This document shows, in pieces, positions 47,044 through 58,408 of a stretch of DNA of 64,000 nucleotides. Within the stretch, counting starts at the first letter, position 1. Every line of letters begins with the position of its first letter. The translations under genes were made by a program, and so were the position numbers. This stretch comes from Blastomyces gilchristii SLH14081 (taxonomy: Eukaryota; Ascomycota; Eurotiomycetes; Onygenales; Ajellomycetaceae). The notes beneath the pieces are model-generated. The model saw only the letters and a list, made by a program, of their open reading frames with translations, searched no databases and was not told the origin of the DNA. The stretch is taken from assembly GCF_000003855.2 (NCBI RefSeq), contig NW_003101678.1:2700803-2764802 (forward strand). Reading direction: 5' to 3'.

Positions 47044-50000
47044 CTAATGGTATTTATTGTTTACTCTTTTTGGCTGATGGCGGTGAGGATTTGGAGCGGT
47101 TGAAAAACGCAATGGACACCATGAAAAAGTGAGCGTTTGAGGTATAATGACGATTTATTGGTTGATGGAGGTTTGTCGATGTGGGAATGGAGATTCTATG
47201 TCTTGTTTGTGTAAGACATGGAACTATATGAGGCTTTGGTGGTTACTTTTTTTGCGCATTTTGAGATGCAGCCGCGGTCGACGCGAGTGCACGTGATGTT
47301 ATGCTCAACTCCGAAGAAGTAGAATAAAAAAAGGCATCTTGGGTAGACATATATTTTTAGTCGGATAGTAATAAGTAAAGAAAAGTAAACTATTCTCTCC
47401 ATCTATTATGTGCGGGAACTTGTCCCAAGTGCTATGAAGCTGGTATGCAATGCGATATGTGGTAAAAACAAAAAGAAAACACCCTGACGAAAGTATACGT
47501 AATATACAAAGGTAAAGTCTCCCCGATACCCATGCTGCTCCATGTATATACCCGATTTACCGATATTTTACCATAATAGCATCCCGTAAACCGTTATTGT
47601 ACCGTAAACCTCTGCGGACAGGGCTCAAAAAGCGCAGCAAGTAAGAGAGAGACAAAGGATAGAAATGCGATGAGATCAACGAGAAAAGGAGGGAAGACTG
47701 CATGGCATATCGCGGAGATGCAAGCTCTGTAAGTGGGACGTAAGAAAACATGATAATAAAGGGAAGAGAGCCCACTCATCAGGATCAAGTAGATAAATGG
47801 GAATGCAAATAGTCTATGTGCGTATTCGAGGTATGTCGGCATGGCCTGTGGTCCAGCCACGGCTGATGCCTGGGTATGTAACGAAAGGGAATGAAGTCTA
47901 AATAAACATTGAAATGTTTTCGTAGATATTTTGACTTGTTCAAGCGACGTTGTCAGACGTCTCCGGTAGTTTGAAGGCGAGGACTGGCCTTGCCTAAGCT
48001 ACCAGAATCAACTGATAGCCCCCCTTTAGCCCGCCTCAAGGTATCGAATAAATTCGTCTGTTTTGAAATATATTTCTACGGAGAGCTCTTGTTCGAAGCT
48101 AAAGGAGTCTGGGCGATCATCATCCACACAAGTGCACGATGAGGAGTCCATCGCTCCTAGAATCTGTTGTCGAGAGCTCCCGCTAGTCGCAGGTTCGATG
48201 CCTGGAGGTTCGACATCGACATCGGAAGGGGATCGCAAGCCTTATCACGGGGATGACGAAGGGTCATTATTTGTACATGCGAAGGGCACATGACAGGAAC
48301 CTTCAACAGAGGGTTCTCCTGATCATGGCAAGTGAGCAATTGTGAGAGAGTAAATTTTGGATCTTGGATGCCAGACGAAGCAACCGCACTCAATCACTTT
48401 TGAAACCGACTCCTTGTCTCCACTGAGAAGATAAATTGCTACGTTAAAGGAATTAGGAACCAAAAGGAGGTATTGCCGTACGACGATTGAAAAAGTGGCC
48501 CGCAGATAAAAGGCGTTCTATCAACGAAAGGCTAGACGGTACTTGGGGCTAATATACCCGAAAATATCTCTTGAATCACGCCACCTGGCTGAAAGTGCTG
48601 CAAAGAAACTAGGGTCTGATGGTATACGTTAACGGCAATATTGATATTCTGAGGAATCGGCTTTGATCTTGACGGTCGCAGTGTGGTGCATAAGTTTGAA
48701 CTGAAATCATCGGTAAGTTGGGAGATGAGTTTGGCGAGAGAAACTAGTAGATCCACGGATGTAGTTTTTACTACATCATAGTATGTAGATAATATATGGA
48801 GCCCGGTACATGTAATGCTAATAAGGAATGAAACAGAGGGGAAAATGTTCGTTGCCATCAGAAAAATGTCATAATGCTCGCTGCGACGGTCAGCATGGTG
48901 CAGCGGTGGAAAAGGAATCGCCCGACCTATGCTGGTGAGCAATCGACCTTTCTCTGCCCTCGGGAGGTGAAAATGGCTCTGTGGCAAATCCGAATGTATT
49001 GGATCCAGTAGCACCAAACCAGACGGATCCGGTTGGTGACGTCGAATATATAAAATGACCTGTGCCGACGGGTTCTGTACCACAAAGTTGGAACTTGTCA
49101 ACCAGGTCCTGGACTCTTTCAATTGTTTGTTAGCTCTCACGAAAGTATTATATTTCCCTCGGGAAATAGCAACGTGTTCTCAGTTGGGATGGATTGTTAT
49201 GATCTCACCAGGAGGTCTACCACTACACTGTACGGGCGGGAACCACTACAGTTGCATCCGCATGTATTTCGACTGGCCTGGACCGGACCAGGATTCCCGA
49301 TTTTCTACCCGCCTGGGTGTATCCTAGAAAAATCTATGGCCCTCCAATGAGGCTTGGTACGATATAGATTCATCCACTTCAGGAGTAGGTGGAGATTGCG
49401 AACTAGCAATCTTGTACCGTGGCGGGGCATGTTAGTGTAACCTGGACGTAGGTGGATGAGATCACGGATCGCTAAAGCGCTGAACAAATTCAAACGAGAT
49501 AAAATGGCAATAATGCCCCCAATTACTCACCTGCTACTGCTGGCGGAAGGGTAAATGATTCTGGGCCTCAGCGACGGTTAAGGAGAGTTGGGGGCCAAAT
49601 TGGCTTGGTGGTACGGCTGACGATGAAACTCATTGTTGAACCTGATCATCTTGTCGTTCTTTGATCTAAACAACGTTCAAACTGAAAAAAGGATAAAATA
49701 AAAGGAACAATTTGAAGACTAAGTATACGACAAACAATGGTATTAATAGAAACTCAGGTTAAAGCATGCGGCGGTGAGTATATTGCTGGGAAGGAGAAGC
49801 CATGTCGACTTCTAGCACCGTCGGTGGGTACGACGTTTGCCCTTGCGCGAACCACGGCGGTCGTAGGGATTATTGAAATATCTAAAGCAAACAGCATCAA
49901 CCTACAGTAGGTTGCTCATCGGCCCCGTCTAGCAGAATACAGACCGTAGTTCTTTGTTTTGGCAACAATTTCGTGGAGCTGGGATGAAAGCATGACAAAG

Positions 50001-50109
50001 ATTATGAAGATGACCTCATATGGTTTGCCAATGTTAGTGCCTGGGTTAAATGTAGATCGCAAACACTTCTATCCATCATTTACTCTCATGCCCTGGCTAT
50101 GACCATATA
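47044..50109. other. Intergenic region with weak coding candidates
   Basis: There is no clearly supported gene. The minus-strand open frame 48532-49140 (202 codons from GTG; first ATG leaves 108 aa) has no recognisable domain. Near 49800-50035 the minus strand holds a possible two-exon small ORF with an Arg-rich end (listed separately). No tRNA found, although a B-box-like GGTTCGATGCC occurs near 48191. Confidence 0.45.
49807..50010 (-). CDS. Possible small two-exon ORF with Arg-rich C-terminus (uncertain)
   Basis: On the minus strand, downstream of MGS1, an ATG opens MLSSQLHEIVAKTKNYG. A plausible donor (gtattc) and an acceptor (ttgctttag) about 59 nt later would join it in frame to YFNNPYDRRGSRKGKRRT and a stop, giving about 41 residues. 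Without splicing the frame stops after about 25 codons. The Arg/Lys-rich end looks non-random. The same segment also contains a 57-codon plus-strand ORF (49739-49912). I do not recognise either product. It could equally be MGS1 3' UTR sequence. Confidence 0.2.
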
Positions 50110-51741
50110 TTAGTATTCAAAGCTATCAGAGAGGTCTGTATCTACCTGAAGTCCAAGATCGTGATCTTCTAAAAATTTCTTGCCAAGCAACTTTTCAGGA
50201 AGATAGACTTGGGCCACTTTTCCATCAACATAGTTCGGATTATATTTGTATTCCTTCCCATACCCCATTTCTTTCATCAACTTTGTCGGGGCATTTCTTA
50301 AATGGATGGGAATTGGCAAGCCAGCCATCCCGGGTTCTTCTAACACTGCTAGCGCGTTGCCAAGGCCCCGATAGGCCCTTGTGCTCTTCTTAGATAAAGC
50401 CAAGGCGACCGTCGCTTGAGCGAGGTTAATGCGAGCTTCAGGCATGCCAATTTTCTCCACTGCGGTATACGCAGAGGTTGCAAGCGTCAGCATCGTATTA
50501 TCGGCCAGTCCAATATCCTCAGAAGCAACTACGATTAGCCGTCGAGCGATGTAAAGTGGGTCTTCCCCGGATTGAATCATTCGCGCCAGATAATAGAGAG
50601 CGGCATCAGGGTCGTTGCCCCGAATGGACTTGTGGAATGCGGATATAGTGTCATAATGTTGGTCACCGACCCGATCGTAGACGAGTGTTTTTGTTAAAGA
50701 CTTTTTAAGATCCTCCTTAGTCATTCCTTCACGGCGCGACAGGTCCATTGTGAGCTCCAATAAGTTGAGGGATGTTCGAGCATCCCCATCAGCAAAGGCG
50801 GCGAGATACTTAATTAGCTCGTCGTCTACTAGAGGAGAGGGAGAATAATTGGAGCCTTCGACTTCCAGCGCGCGATTAAGTATCGAAACGATATTCTCGA
50901 CTGTGAGTTTCGCGAGAGTAAACGTGCGGCATCGCGACAACAGAGCATTTTGGATCCTGGACGAAGGATTCTCGGTGGTAGCGCCAATGAACGTTATTTG
51001 ACCACTCTCAACAGGGCCAAGGAAAACATCCTGCTGCGATTTGGAAAATCGGTGGATCTCGTCACAAAAAAGGATGGTTTTCTTCCCAGACAAACTGAGC
51101 TCATTCTTTGCTTCAGCAAATAGCTTCTTCCATTCTGCGATTCCAGAGTTGGTGCTGTTGATTTCCACAAATCTGCTGCCGACCATCTTTGCAATGACGC
51201 GCGCAATAGTCGTCTTCCCTGTTCCAGCACCACCCCAAAGTATCATGCTTGGTACCCGGTCCTGTTCAATGAGCCCACGAAGCACCCCTGATGGCCCAAC
51301 AAGCTCCTGTCCGCAAACGTCGTCTAATGTCTGTGGACGCATACGTTCCGCTAGCGGAGCTGCATTTTTAAGTGCATTAGACGTCCGGTTCCGCTTAGTC
51401 GTGCAGCCACCGTCCTCCAAAAAATCCGGCTTAGCATTTCTAGGTCGGCCTAGATCTTGCTGCGGACCACCGTGATCCGCGAACGATCGCTTCCTCTTGA
51501 GACTTTGGGTCGGTGTAGGAGATGTTGCCAGGCCGTCTATTTTCGATATTGGTAGAGGAGCCGCCTTTCTTACGGAGTTCTGGAAAAATGACGAGACAGG
51601 AAGAGTTGTTTGAGCTCCTTGAGAAGAGCCATCAGTTGTTTGGCCTGAGTCGACGTCAACGAAGCTTTGGCAATCGGAGTCAAGGTGGGAGTTGATCTTG
51701 GTTTCTTTCACGAACTTTTCGCAAATTGGACATTTGACCAT
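50110..51741 (-). CDS. MGS1: Mgs1/WRNIP1-type AAA+ ATPase (replication-fork maintenance)
   Basis: Mgs1 is a nuclear AAA+ ATPase of the RarA/WRNIP1 family that acts at stalled replication forks with polymerase delta and ubiquitinated PCNA. It is a single exon of 543 aa. A UBZ4 finger opens the protein: C4, C7, H19, C24 in MVKCPICEKF...SHLDSDC. This is why I place the start at ATG 51741, although the frame stays open a further 75 codons upstream. A disordered linker leads to the ATPase domain. Walker A is GGAGTGKTT (K176). Walker B is ILFCDEIHRF (D227). Sensor 1 is GATTENPS, and an arginine finger lies in LLSRCRTF. The C-terminal tetramerisation region (SEDIGLAD, IPIHLRNAPTKLMKEMGYG) is complete. 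Divergent from the aminotransferase gene 450 bp away. Confidence 0.96.
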   Translation of the reverse strand: MVKCPICEKFVKETKINSHLDSDCQSFVDVDSGQTTDGSSQGAQTTLPVSSFFQNSVRKAAPLPISKIDGLATSPTPTQSLKRKRSFADHGGPQQDLGRPRNAKPDFLEDGGCTTKRNRTSNALKNAAPLAERMRPQTLDDVCGQELVGPSGVLRGLIEQDRVPSMILWGGAGTGKTTIARVIAKMVGSRFVEINSTNSGIAEWKKLFAEAKNELSLSGKKTILFCDEIHRFSKSQQDVFLGPVESGQITFIGATTENPSSRIQNALLSRCRTFTLAKLTVENIVSILNRALEVEGSNYSPSPLVDDELIKYLAAFADGDARTSLNLLELTMDLSRREGMTKEDLKKSLTKTLVYDRVGDQHYDTISAFHKSIRGNDPDAALYYLARMIQSGEDPLYIARRLIVVASEDIGLADNTMLTLATSAYTAVEKIGMPEARINLAQATVALALSKKSTRAYRGLGNALAVLEEPGMAGLPIPIHLRNAPTKLMKEMGYGKEYKYNPNYVDGKVAQVYLPEKLLGKKFLEDHDLGLQVDTDLSDSFEY

Positions 51742-52192
51742 AATTGAAAATGCCCTACAGCCCTGCCGGGGTAATTCACAGGTATGCCAGCTTGTTGTGA
51801 CTATCAAACATGCAGGAGAGTTGATCAAAGATCCGTCTGTATCGGGACGCTTGGAGTGAAAGAGATGCTCGGCGTGGAACGCGTTGACGTTGAAAGGTTG
51901 ATGACTAATCTTCCGGACTATCATAATCCCGGCGCCCTCTGCCCAGGCTTCCCGCATGCTATCCAACTTCCAAGCGTCAGCTCAAATAATGATATATTTG
52001 AGCTTGATACCTTTTGTCCTTGTTGATATTGTGTGTAGGCTTGCTAGTTGCTTGCTTTCGTAAGGGCCTGTGTTCGAATGTTTAACCCCTTGGTGGGCAA
52101 TGTTCTCTGCACCTGCACGCCACTCCATACATTCACTCCAAAACATAGGTTGCTCACAGTCCTCCCCAATCTCCAGAGCAGCAATTCGAGGG
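51742..52192. other. Divergent promoter region between MGS1 and aminotransferase genes
   Basis: About 450 bp is shared by two divergent genes. It is open in frame with both flanking coding sequences: 75 codons upstream of MGS1, and at least 31 codons upstream of the aminotransferase from ATG 52100. N-terminal extensions of either protein are therefore possible. Confidence 0.6.
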
Positions 52193-54050
52193 ATGTCTTC
52201 AGCCGAAGCACGGCAGGATCCTTTTCGCCCAGCGAACCGGGTTGCAGGACAGAGACAAGATGTCTGGTATTGTACACCTGATCGGCTGGATGTCTCTGGG
52301 GAATTTTCTACTCATTGTCATTCCTAGGTCAATTGTCAATGAAGCTGCGGCTGCGTCACCAGTTCAACCCATTGTAAATATGGGTCAAGGGTTTTTGTGA
52401 GTATGCGCTTGGGGCTGTACTGGGGATCACCCGTAATTTTGAATTGAAACTTATGGAGGCTTCAAAAATCCTCGCTCCAGTGGTTATAATCCCCCCAAGT
52501 TTGTCATCGATGCAGCAAAAGATGCCCTGGACAAGGTCGAATGCAATCAATATGCGCCCACAAAGGTCCTTTCCAAATTCATTAATTTTAGGTTTTCTGT
52601 GCTTTGGAATGTCCAAATTAATACTTAAATAGGGTGTTCCACGGCTCAGGAAAGCCATTGCTGCTGCATATTCTCCTTTCTTTGGTCGAGAACTCAACCC
52701 TGACACAGAAGTGACAATCACTACCGGCGCCAATGAGGGTTAGACTTCACTAACTCTTGTCTGAAATTGAAGTAAAAGACAAGCTAATAGGTAAATATAT
52801 AGGCATGTTGAGCGCCTTCATGGGGTTTATTGAAGAAGGAGATGAAGTGATTATTTTTGAGCCGTTCTTCGATCAGTGCGCTCTTCCTCCCCAGCCCCAT
52901 CCCCACATTGACACCGCTCCTGGACACTGACTCTTTAATAGATATATAAGCAATATTGAGATGCCCGGAGGGACAATAAGATATGTTCCTCTACACCCTC
53001 CCAAAGATGGAGCATCGAGGACTTCTTCGGCTGCGGAATGGACAATAGATTTCGATGAGCTCGAAAGAACTATCAACTCCAAAACGAGAATGATTGTACG
53101 TTTGTGATATTGCCCATCGCCCCTGCCGATGATTTTCCAGGTTTTTATTCCTTTCATTTCTGACCCTTCTAACTAGGTTCTTAACACTCCGTATGTCAAT
53201 GTATTTCCGCCGGACATATATGAGAATCCTTTTTAATACCATATACAGCCATAACCCAGTCGGTAAAGTCTTTTCGCGCGCGGAGCTTGAAAAAGTAGCT
53301 GCGCTCTGTGTTAAGCACAACATCATAATACTCTCTGATGAAGTTTATGATCGCCTTTACTACGTCCCATTTACGCGCATGGCCACCTTGTCTCCCGAGG
53401 TCGCCGCGCTCACGCTGACAGTCGGGTCGGCAGGAAAGAATTTCTACGCAACCGGCTGGAGAGTAGGCTACTTAATTGGTCCCGAGCACCTTATAAAATA
53501 TGTTTCAGCAGCACATACTAGGATTTGTTATAGTAGTGTTGCACCATTGCAAGCAGCCGCAGCCGTTGGTTTTGAGAAAGCAGACGAAGTTGGATTCTGG
53601 GACAAAAGTAGAGCAGAAATGAGAGCAAAAATGGACAAGTTCTGCGAAGTGTTTGATGAGCTTGGTATTCCTGTAAGTTTGGGATTCGTCCGTTGTGATA
53701 TACATTGGGATTCAACAGCTCAGCAGCTCCTTGATACTAATATTTCCCCGCATTAGTATTCTGACCCGGAGGGGGGCTATTTTGTCCTTGTAAACATGGC
53801 TGCCGTCAAGCTTCCGGAAAATTACCCGTTTCCTCCACATGTTGCAAACCGCCCCCGCGATTTCAAACTGTCCTGGTTCCTTATTCAAGAGGTTGGGGTT
53901 GCGGCTATCCCACCGACAGAATTCTATACAGACACCAACGCCCATATCGCTGAGGATTATCTGAGATTTGCTGTGTGCAAAAATGATGACGTTTTGGAGA
54001 CTGCAAAGGAGCGTTTACGTGGACTTAAGAAGTACATCATCCGTTCATGA
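52193..54050 (+). CDS. BNA3: PLP-dependent class I aminotransferase, kynurenine aminotransferase-like
   Basis: The family transaminates kynurenine to kynurenic acid and acts on glutamine/2-oxo acids. Nine exons: 52193-52266, 52328-52396, 52481-52565, 52633-52738, 52803-52875, 52942-53095, 53177-53190, 53249-53672 and 53757-54050. They add to 1293 nt (430 aa), with every phase matching. The N-terminus DVWSIVNEAAAAS leads to NMGQGFF and YNPPKF. TGANEGM and HNPVGKVFS form the cofactor-phosphate and substrate region. D222 and Y225 (LSDEVYDRL) contact PLP, and K255 in GSAGKNFYATGWRVGY is the Schiff-base lysine. Exon 7 is only 14 nt. An in-frame ATG at 52100 would add a basic, Ser-rich stretch resembling a mitochondrial presequence. 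Substrate choice cannot be read from sequence alone. Confidence 0.88.
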
Positions 54051-54600
54051 TTTCGGATAGAAATTATTTTCGGGATCTATGTAGTCGTGGGACTTGAGAA
54101 TTTTGAGAAACTTAAATCTACAAGCGATTCTAACAACATCTCGGTATATTTTTAAATAGCTAGTTATATAGAATATTTGTCTAGACAGGTGACTTCTTAC
54201 AGAAGATACCTTAGCATTTTTAACCTGATTACCTGTGGCTCTCTTACTTCAAATTCTTGCCTCTTCGACCCTATTTCTTCTCCCTGATGCTTTCTTTGTG
54301 CCGAGCTTGTACTGCGCGCTAAGCTCCTTTGAGTTTGGCATCGACCAGTCGTCTTTCTCCCCTCGAGAGACGGAGAAAAAAACATGATAGGGACAGACGA
54401 CAGACGACAGAGAGACCAGTTACACCGAATCTGCGGAAGAGTCACCGATCCGGTCGCTTGTTTCGAGTATTAATTTGACTAGCAGTCTACATTTGCATGC
54501 GCGATTGGTGGCCCAAATTGATACTACATTCCTGCAAAATATTTCCACCTCTTCGCCATCCGCCGCCCCTGCATCACCAGTTTTCGAACGGCATGCGATC
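54051..54600. other. Intergenic/5' UTR of KH-domain gene
   Basis: Non-coding sequence between two plus-strand genes. AT-rich up to about 54200, then pyrimidine-rich sequence leading to ATG 54601. No domain in either strand's short ORFs. Confidence 0.55.
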
Positions 54601-56712
54601 ATGGGTGACCAGCAGAATATTTCCCAGATTCTGGCAGCCTTAGGTATTCCAGTGTCATCTTCGTCGGAGTGATAGTCTTATCCTCGTTCTTTTTTGCTTT
54701 TGCTTTTTTGACTCGGACAATCTGCTTACCTTTGCCTTACTTTTCGTGCTAGCTGCCCACCAGTCTACGAGCGCCGCTGGAAATACATCCTCTCCTCAAC
54801 CAGGGCAAATGCCCTTAAACACATACCCAGGAAGCTACCACCACTCAGCGACATCAGCAAACGTAGCCAATTACTCTTTACCACCCCCTGATAATACCGG
54901 GAGTTTAGATATCAGCGGCGCCAAACCTGTTAACACCGGCTCAGTTAGCATCGCAGACGCAATTGCCAAAGCGCGAGGGATTGCTGCCGAGAAAGGCATT
55001 GTACACGACCCAAACAGAGGTATGATATTGCGCATATAGGTTCCGGTCTTCTGTTGTTGTAGTTGCATTCCCCCTTGTTCTGTGAGCCAGTTGTGTCCCT
55101 TTTTGCTGACCCAGGACCCTGTCCGGGGCTCCTCGGGAAGTAGATTCACGACGCGACCCACGATCCTATCATCGTTCGCAATCTCCACAAAGAAGCCCTC
55201 CGCGAATTACGCGTGATACGTTCCGTGATAATTACAATCCGTATCGCGATGAGCGTCGCGCTGATAGGCGCGCTAGTACGAGTGAGCGTGGTTATACACG
55301 GGAGCGTTCGTTCTCGCCCCGCCCAGGCGGGCGGGGACAGGAATCGTACTCCCCACAACCATCGTCGAGACAATATTGGGGAGCAAATGACCGGGCTCCT
55401 CCACAAGGTCGCAGACCGGGCAGTATGGACGAAAATATCGAAACCATTAGCGTTGAGTCTAGCTTGGTTGGCCTAATCATCGGGCGCCAGGGCGAGAGTT
55501 TGCGGAGAATCGAATCGGAAACTGGAACGAGGATACAGTTTTTGGATAATGCTGACCCCAGCAGTACAGTCAGGCCTTGCAAAATCACAGGAAGCAGGGC
55601 CGCCAGAGGTGATGCGAAAGCGGAAATCACGCGCATTATCAGTGAGAGTAGTGCGTCGCGATCCGGTGCTAGGGCAGACCGCCCAGGCCACATGCCACCT
55701 AAAGCTGCGAGTCAGCCTTCCCAGGACGACGAGGATGCCGTACGGATCATGGTTCCTGACCGGACGGTTGGGCTTATTATCGGCCGAGGAGGCGAGACTA
55801 TTAGAGACCTCCAAGAGCGAAGCGGGTGCCATGTGAATATCGTAAATGAGAATAAAAGCATTAACGGGCTTCGCCCGGTCAATTTGATAGGGTCTCCTGA
55901 GGCTACGGAGCGAGCAAAGAATATGATTCTCGAAATCGTCGAGAGTGATACTCGACAGCTTGCGAACCCGACACAGCGCGAAACACGTCCACCATTTGGT
56001 GGAGATCCATCTGGAGGTGGGCCCGGCGGGGAGAAGATCAACGATATGATGTTTATTCCGCCAGATGCAGTTGGAATGATTATTGGAAAAGGTATTGTTA
56101 CAGCCTTGTTTTAGTCTCCCCAGTTGTTTCTGTTGTTAACAAATCCAATACAGGCGGAGATACAATTAAAGAAATGCAGGCCATTTCTGGTTGCAGAATC
56201 AATATTCAGTCCCCGGTAGGCCGTGATGCTGATCGGGAAGTGACTTTGGTTGGGAGCCGGGGCGCCATCGAAGAGGCAAAGAGAATGATCATGGAGAAAA
56301 TCGACAGTGCAGTAAGTAGCAACAGAGAAGAAGAGAAAACAAACCCATCCGGAATCCCATATAATTTCAGTGAACGGTGTTGACTTAACTCCTTGCTCAG
56401 GAATACAAATCTCGTTCTCAACAACCTCAACGGCGAGATGACTCGTATGGCGACCGATATGCCAGACCACAGCAGCGCCAGACGCAGCCGCATTACCAGG
56501 ACTTCCAGGATCAGAACAGACAAGCCACACAACCTCCCGCTCAGCAACCCCCCTCTCAATCTAGCGGAGGGGAGGACCCTTATGCTCAGTGGGGAGGTTA
56601 TCAAAACTATGTTGCTTGGTGGTACGCTGCCATGCAACAACAGGCACAGCAACAAGGCACGCAAGCTCCACCTGGTCAGTCTGAGCCGCCTGGCCCTCCT
56701 GGGGTCTCATAG
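54601..56712 (+). CDS. Triple KH-domain RNA/ssDNA-binding protein (FUBP/Khsrp-like)
   Basis: A nuclear or cytoplasmic single-stranded nucleic-acid binding protein with three KH domains, like the far-upstream-element-binding family. Exons are 54601-54643, 54753-55019, 55141-56091, 56154-56311 and 56401-56712 (576 aa). The N-terminus MGDQQNISQILAALAAHQ is followed by DAIAKARGIAAEKGIVHDPNR and an Arg/Ser/Asp-rich linker. KH1 (about 203-265) has GRQG, KH2 (about 300-365) GRGG and KH3 (about 404-465) GKGG in the GxxG loop, all intact. KH3 is split by an intron right at its GxxG. The tail is Gln/Pro-rich with DPYAQWGGYQNYVAWWYAAM, similar to the Tyr-rich motifs of FUBP proteins. Acceptor 55140 is weak but the only one keeping frame; the better-looking CAG at 55112-55114 does not. 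Confidence 0.88.
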
Positions 56713-58408
56713 GCTCATTGCCAGGCAAGGTTCCTCGTTCTATAAGTGGGTAAAATGTGCCTAAGCACTTTTACCTCCGTTGCGATACCCCCTACCCCCC
56801 ATTAACATCTGATTCCCGGCATCCGCAAAATCGTGGAGCACGCGTGAAGCATGCTGTCGTCGATCTAAATTTCCGCAAATGTCCCTTCATATTCCTTTAC
56901 GTCAATTTGTTCACTTCCAGTTTTACTGTATTCCTTTCGTCTTATCACGTTTTCTTTCCTATTTGGGCCAAAAACAAAAATGAGGATTTTCAACGGATAG
57001 CTCAACTTGGCGGATATGGGTTTTAATATAGTAACTTATTTTTTATGACTGCTGGAGTTAATTCTATCCTTGTACTTTTCCCACATCTTCCCCCATTTTC
57101 TGCTTTTCTTTTGTATTTCAACTGTGCTGTGTACATGTAGCTACTATATACTGTTGATGGAAGAATGATATCAATTATATACATAGCCAATGGCGTTTTG
57201 GTACCCACACCCCATGACATCATCGGCTGAGTTTAATTTTGAGCCGCCGTGATTATATAATCACTTGGCACTTCCCGCTTCATTGGACGCCGTGAATTTC
57301 CTGAAACGATTCATACATGAACAAACAACGACAACGACCCCCACGACCAGAGAATAAGAATAGCCATTGAGCGGCTATTCACCTGGGCCAGTGACAAAGG
57401 ACTAGAAATCCCGTCGGAAACTGGAAATATCCTGAAACTCCGCTTTCTATCATGGGAAATCCCATATATTTCAAGGCTTATTGTGTTGCTGTCGCTGTAC
57501 GCGCTGTGTGCGTTTCAGGGCAAAATAGAATCGGGTATCAACTTTTGGCGCCTGGCTATGAAATGGAGACAGAAACCTCTGGTCGCAGATATGCCCAAGC
57601 ATGTCAGATCCCCAACTTACGATTGGTCTGGTGGGAATATTTTGCGCCCGCTCTAGCATGGGCGCCAACAAGTCTCTGGTATTTTTGGGACCGCCGCCTT
57701 GCAGCCAGAACTGGCCACTAGCAGCCGGCGCATGCTTGAGAACGTTCGATTCTTCAGACACTTCAAATGTGTTTCAAAACAATATGGTGGCTACTGATTT
57801 GCTCGCAGGGTGCCTACGGCGAAATAAAGAATGCTTGTCACCACTGAGCTTGCTTTCTTGCCCTTGCCAGGAGCTCTGTGGGGAGTCACCTACGGCTTGT
57901 AACGGTGCCTACAGTGCTCCACCACAGTTTTGTTTGGCAGTCTTCCAATATATGGTTTGTTGACTGCCCCTCTGTGTTGGTATTCACAACAAATTTTTAA
58001 CAAAAGCATTCTCTTCCTTTCCTCATTGTCTTTGAGGGTTGCACTGTTTTTCTTCCTTTAACGGATTTCTTTTGTTTTAATTTTTGGCTGGCCCATTCAA
58101 TAAACCTGAATAGACAACAATACCCATCTCGAATCGCTTCGGGAATAATCTTCTGATAGACTTCCACTATATTCTACTGTTCCTTCACTTCTTGTGTATC
58201 TCCCTTCTTTTTTTCCCTCCGTAATGGGATCCTTCTTCTTTTAATTTTTCTTTCTTTAATATTGTCTTTCTTCTATCTTGAAGTTTCCTCATATCTCTTA
58301 AACAGAGTACCTCCAACCACCTCTCTTTGGAACCGCTTACTTCTCAACCAATATACACAGCGCTGGTCGTAACCTGCCTACGATTTGAGGCCGTTTAACC
58401 TAACTATC
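56713..58408. other. Intergenic upstream of PRM1
   Basis: KH-gene 3' UTR and PRM1 promoter, T/C-rich near 58010-58300. ORFs 57452-57721 and 57601-57963 overlap in different frames, lack domains and have no partner exons. No RNA gene seen. Confidence 0.5.

Noticed and set aside
48186..48200. tRNA B-box-like sequence GGTTCGATGCC
   Set aside because: No A-box and no acceptor or anticodon stem can be drawn around it.
48532..49140. 202-codon minus-strand open frame
   Set aside because: It begins with GTG, the first ATG leaves only 108 residues, there is no domain or plausible partner exon, and long chance ORFs are common in this composition.
51742..51966. MGS1 starting 75 codons further upstream
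   Set aside because: The conserved UBZ4 finger normally lies at the very N-terminus, and ATG 51741 precedes it directly; the extension has no conserved feature.
55112..55114. Strong-looking CAG acceptor for the third KH-gene exon
   Set aside because: It joins the upstream exon in the wrong phase and leads to a stop within ten codons; the weaker AAG at 55138-55140 keeps the frame.
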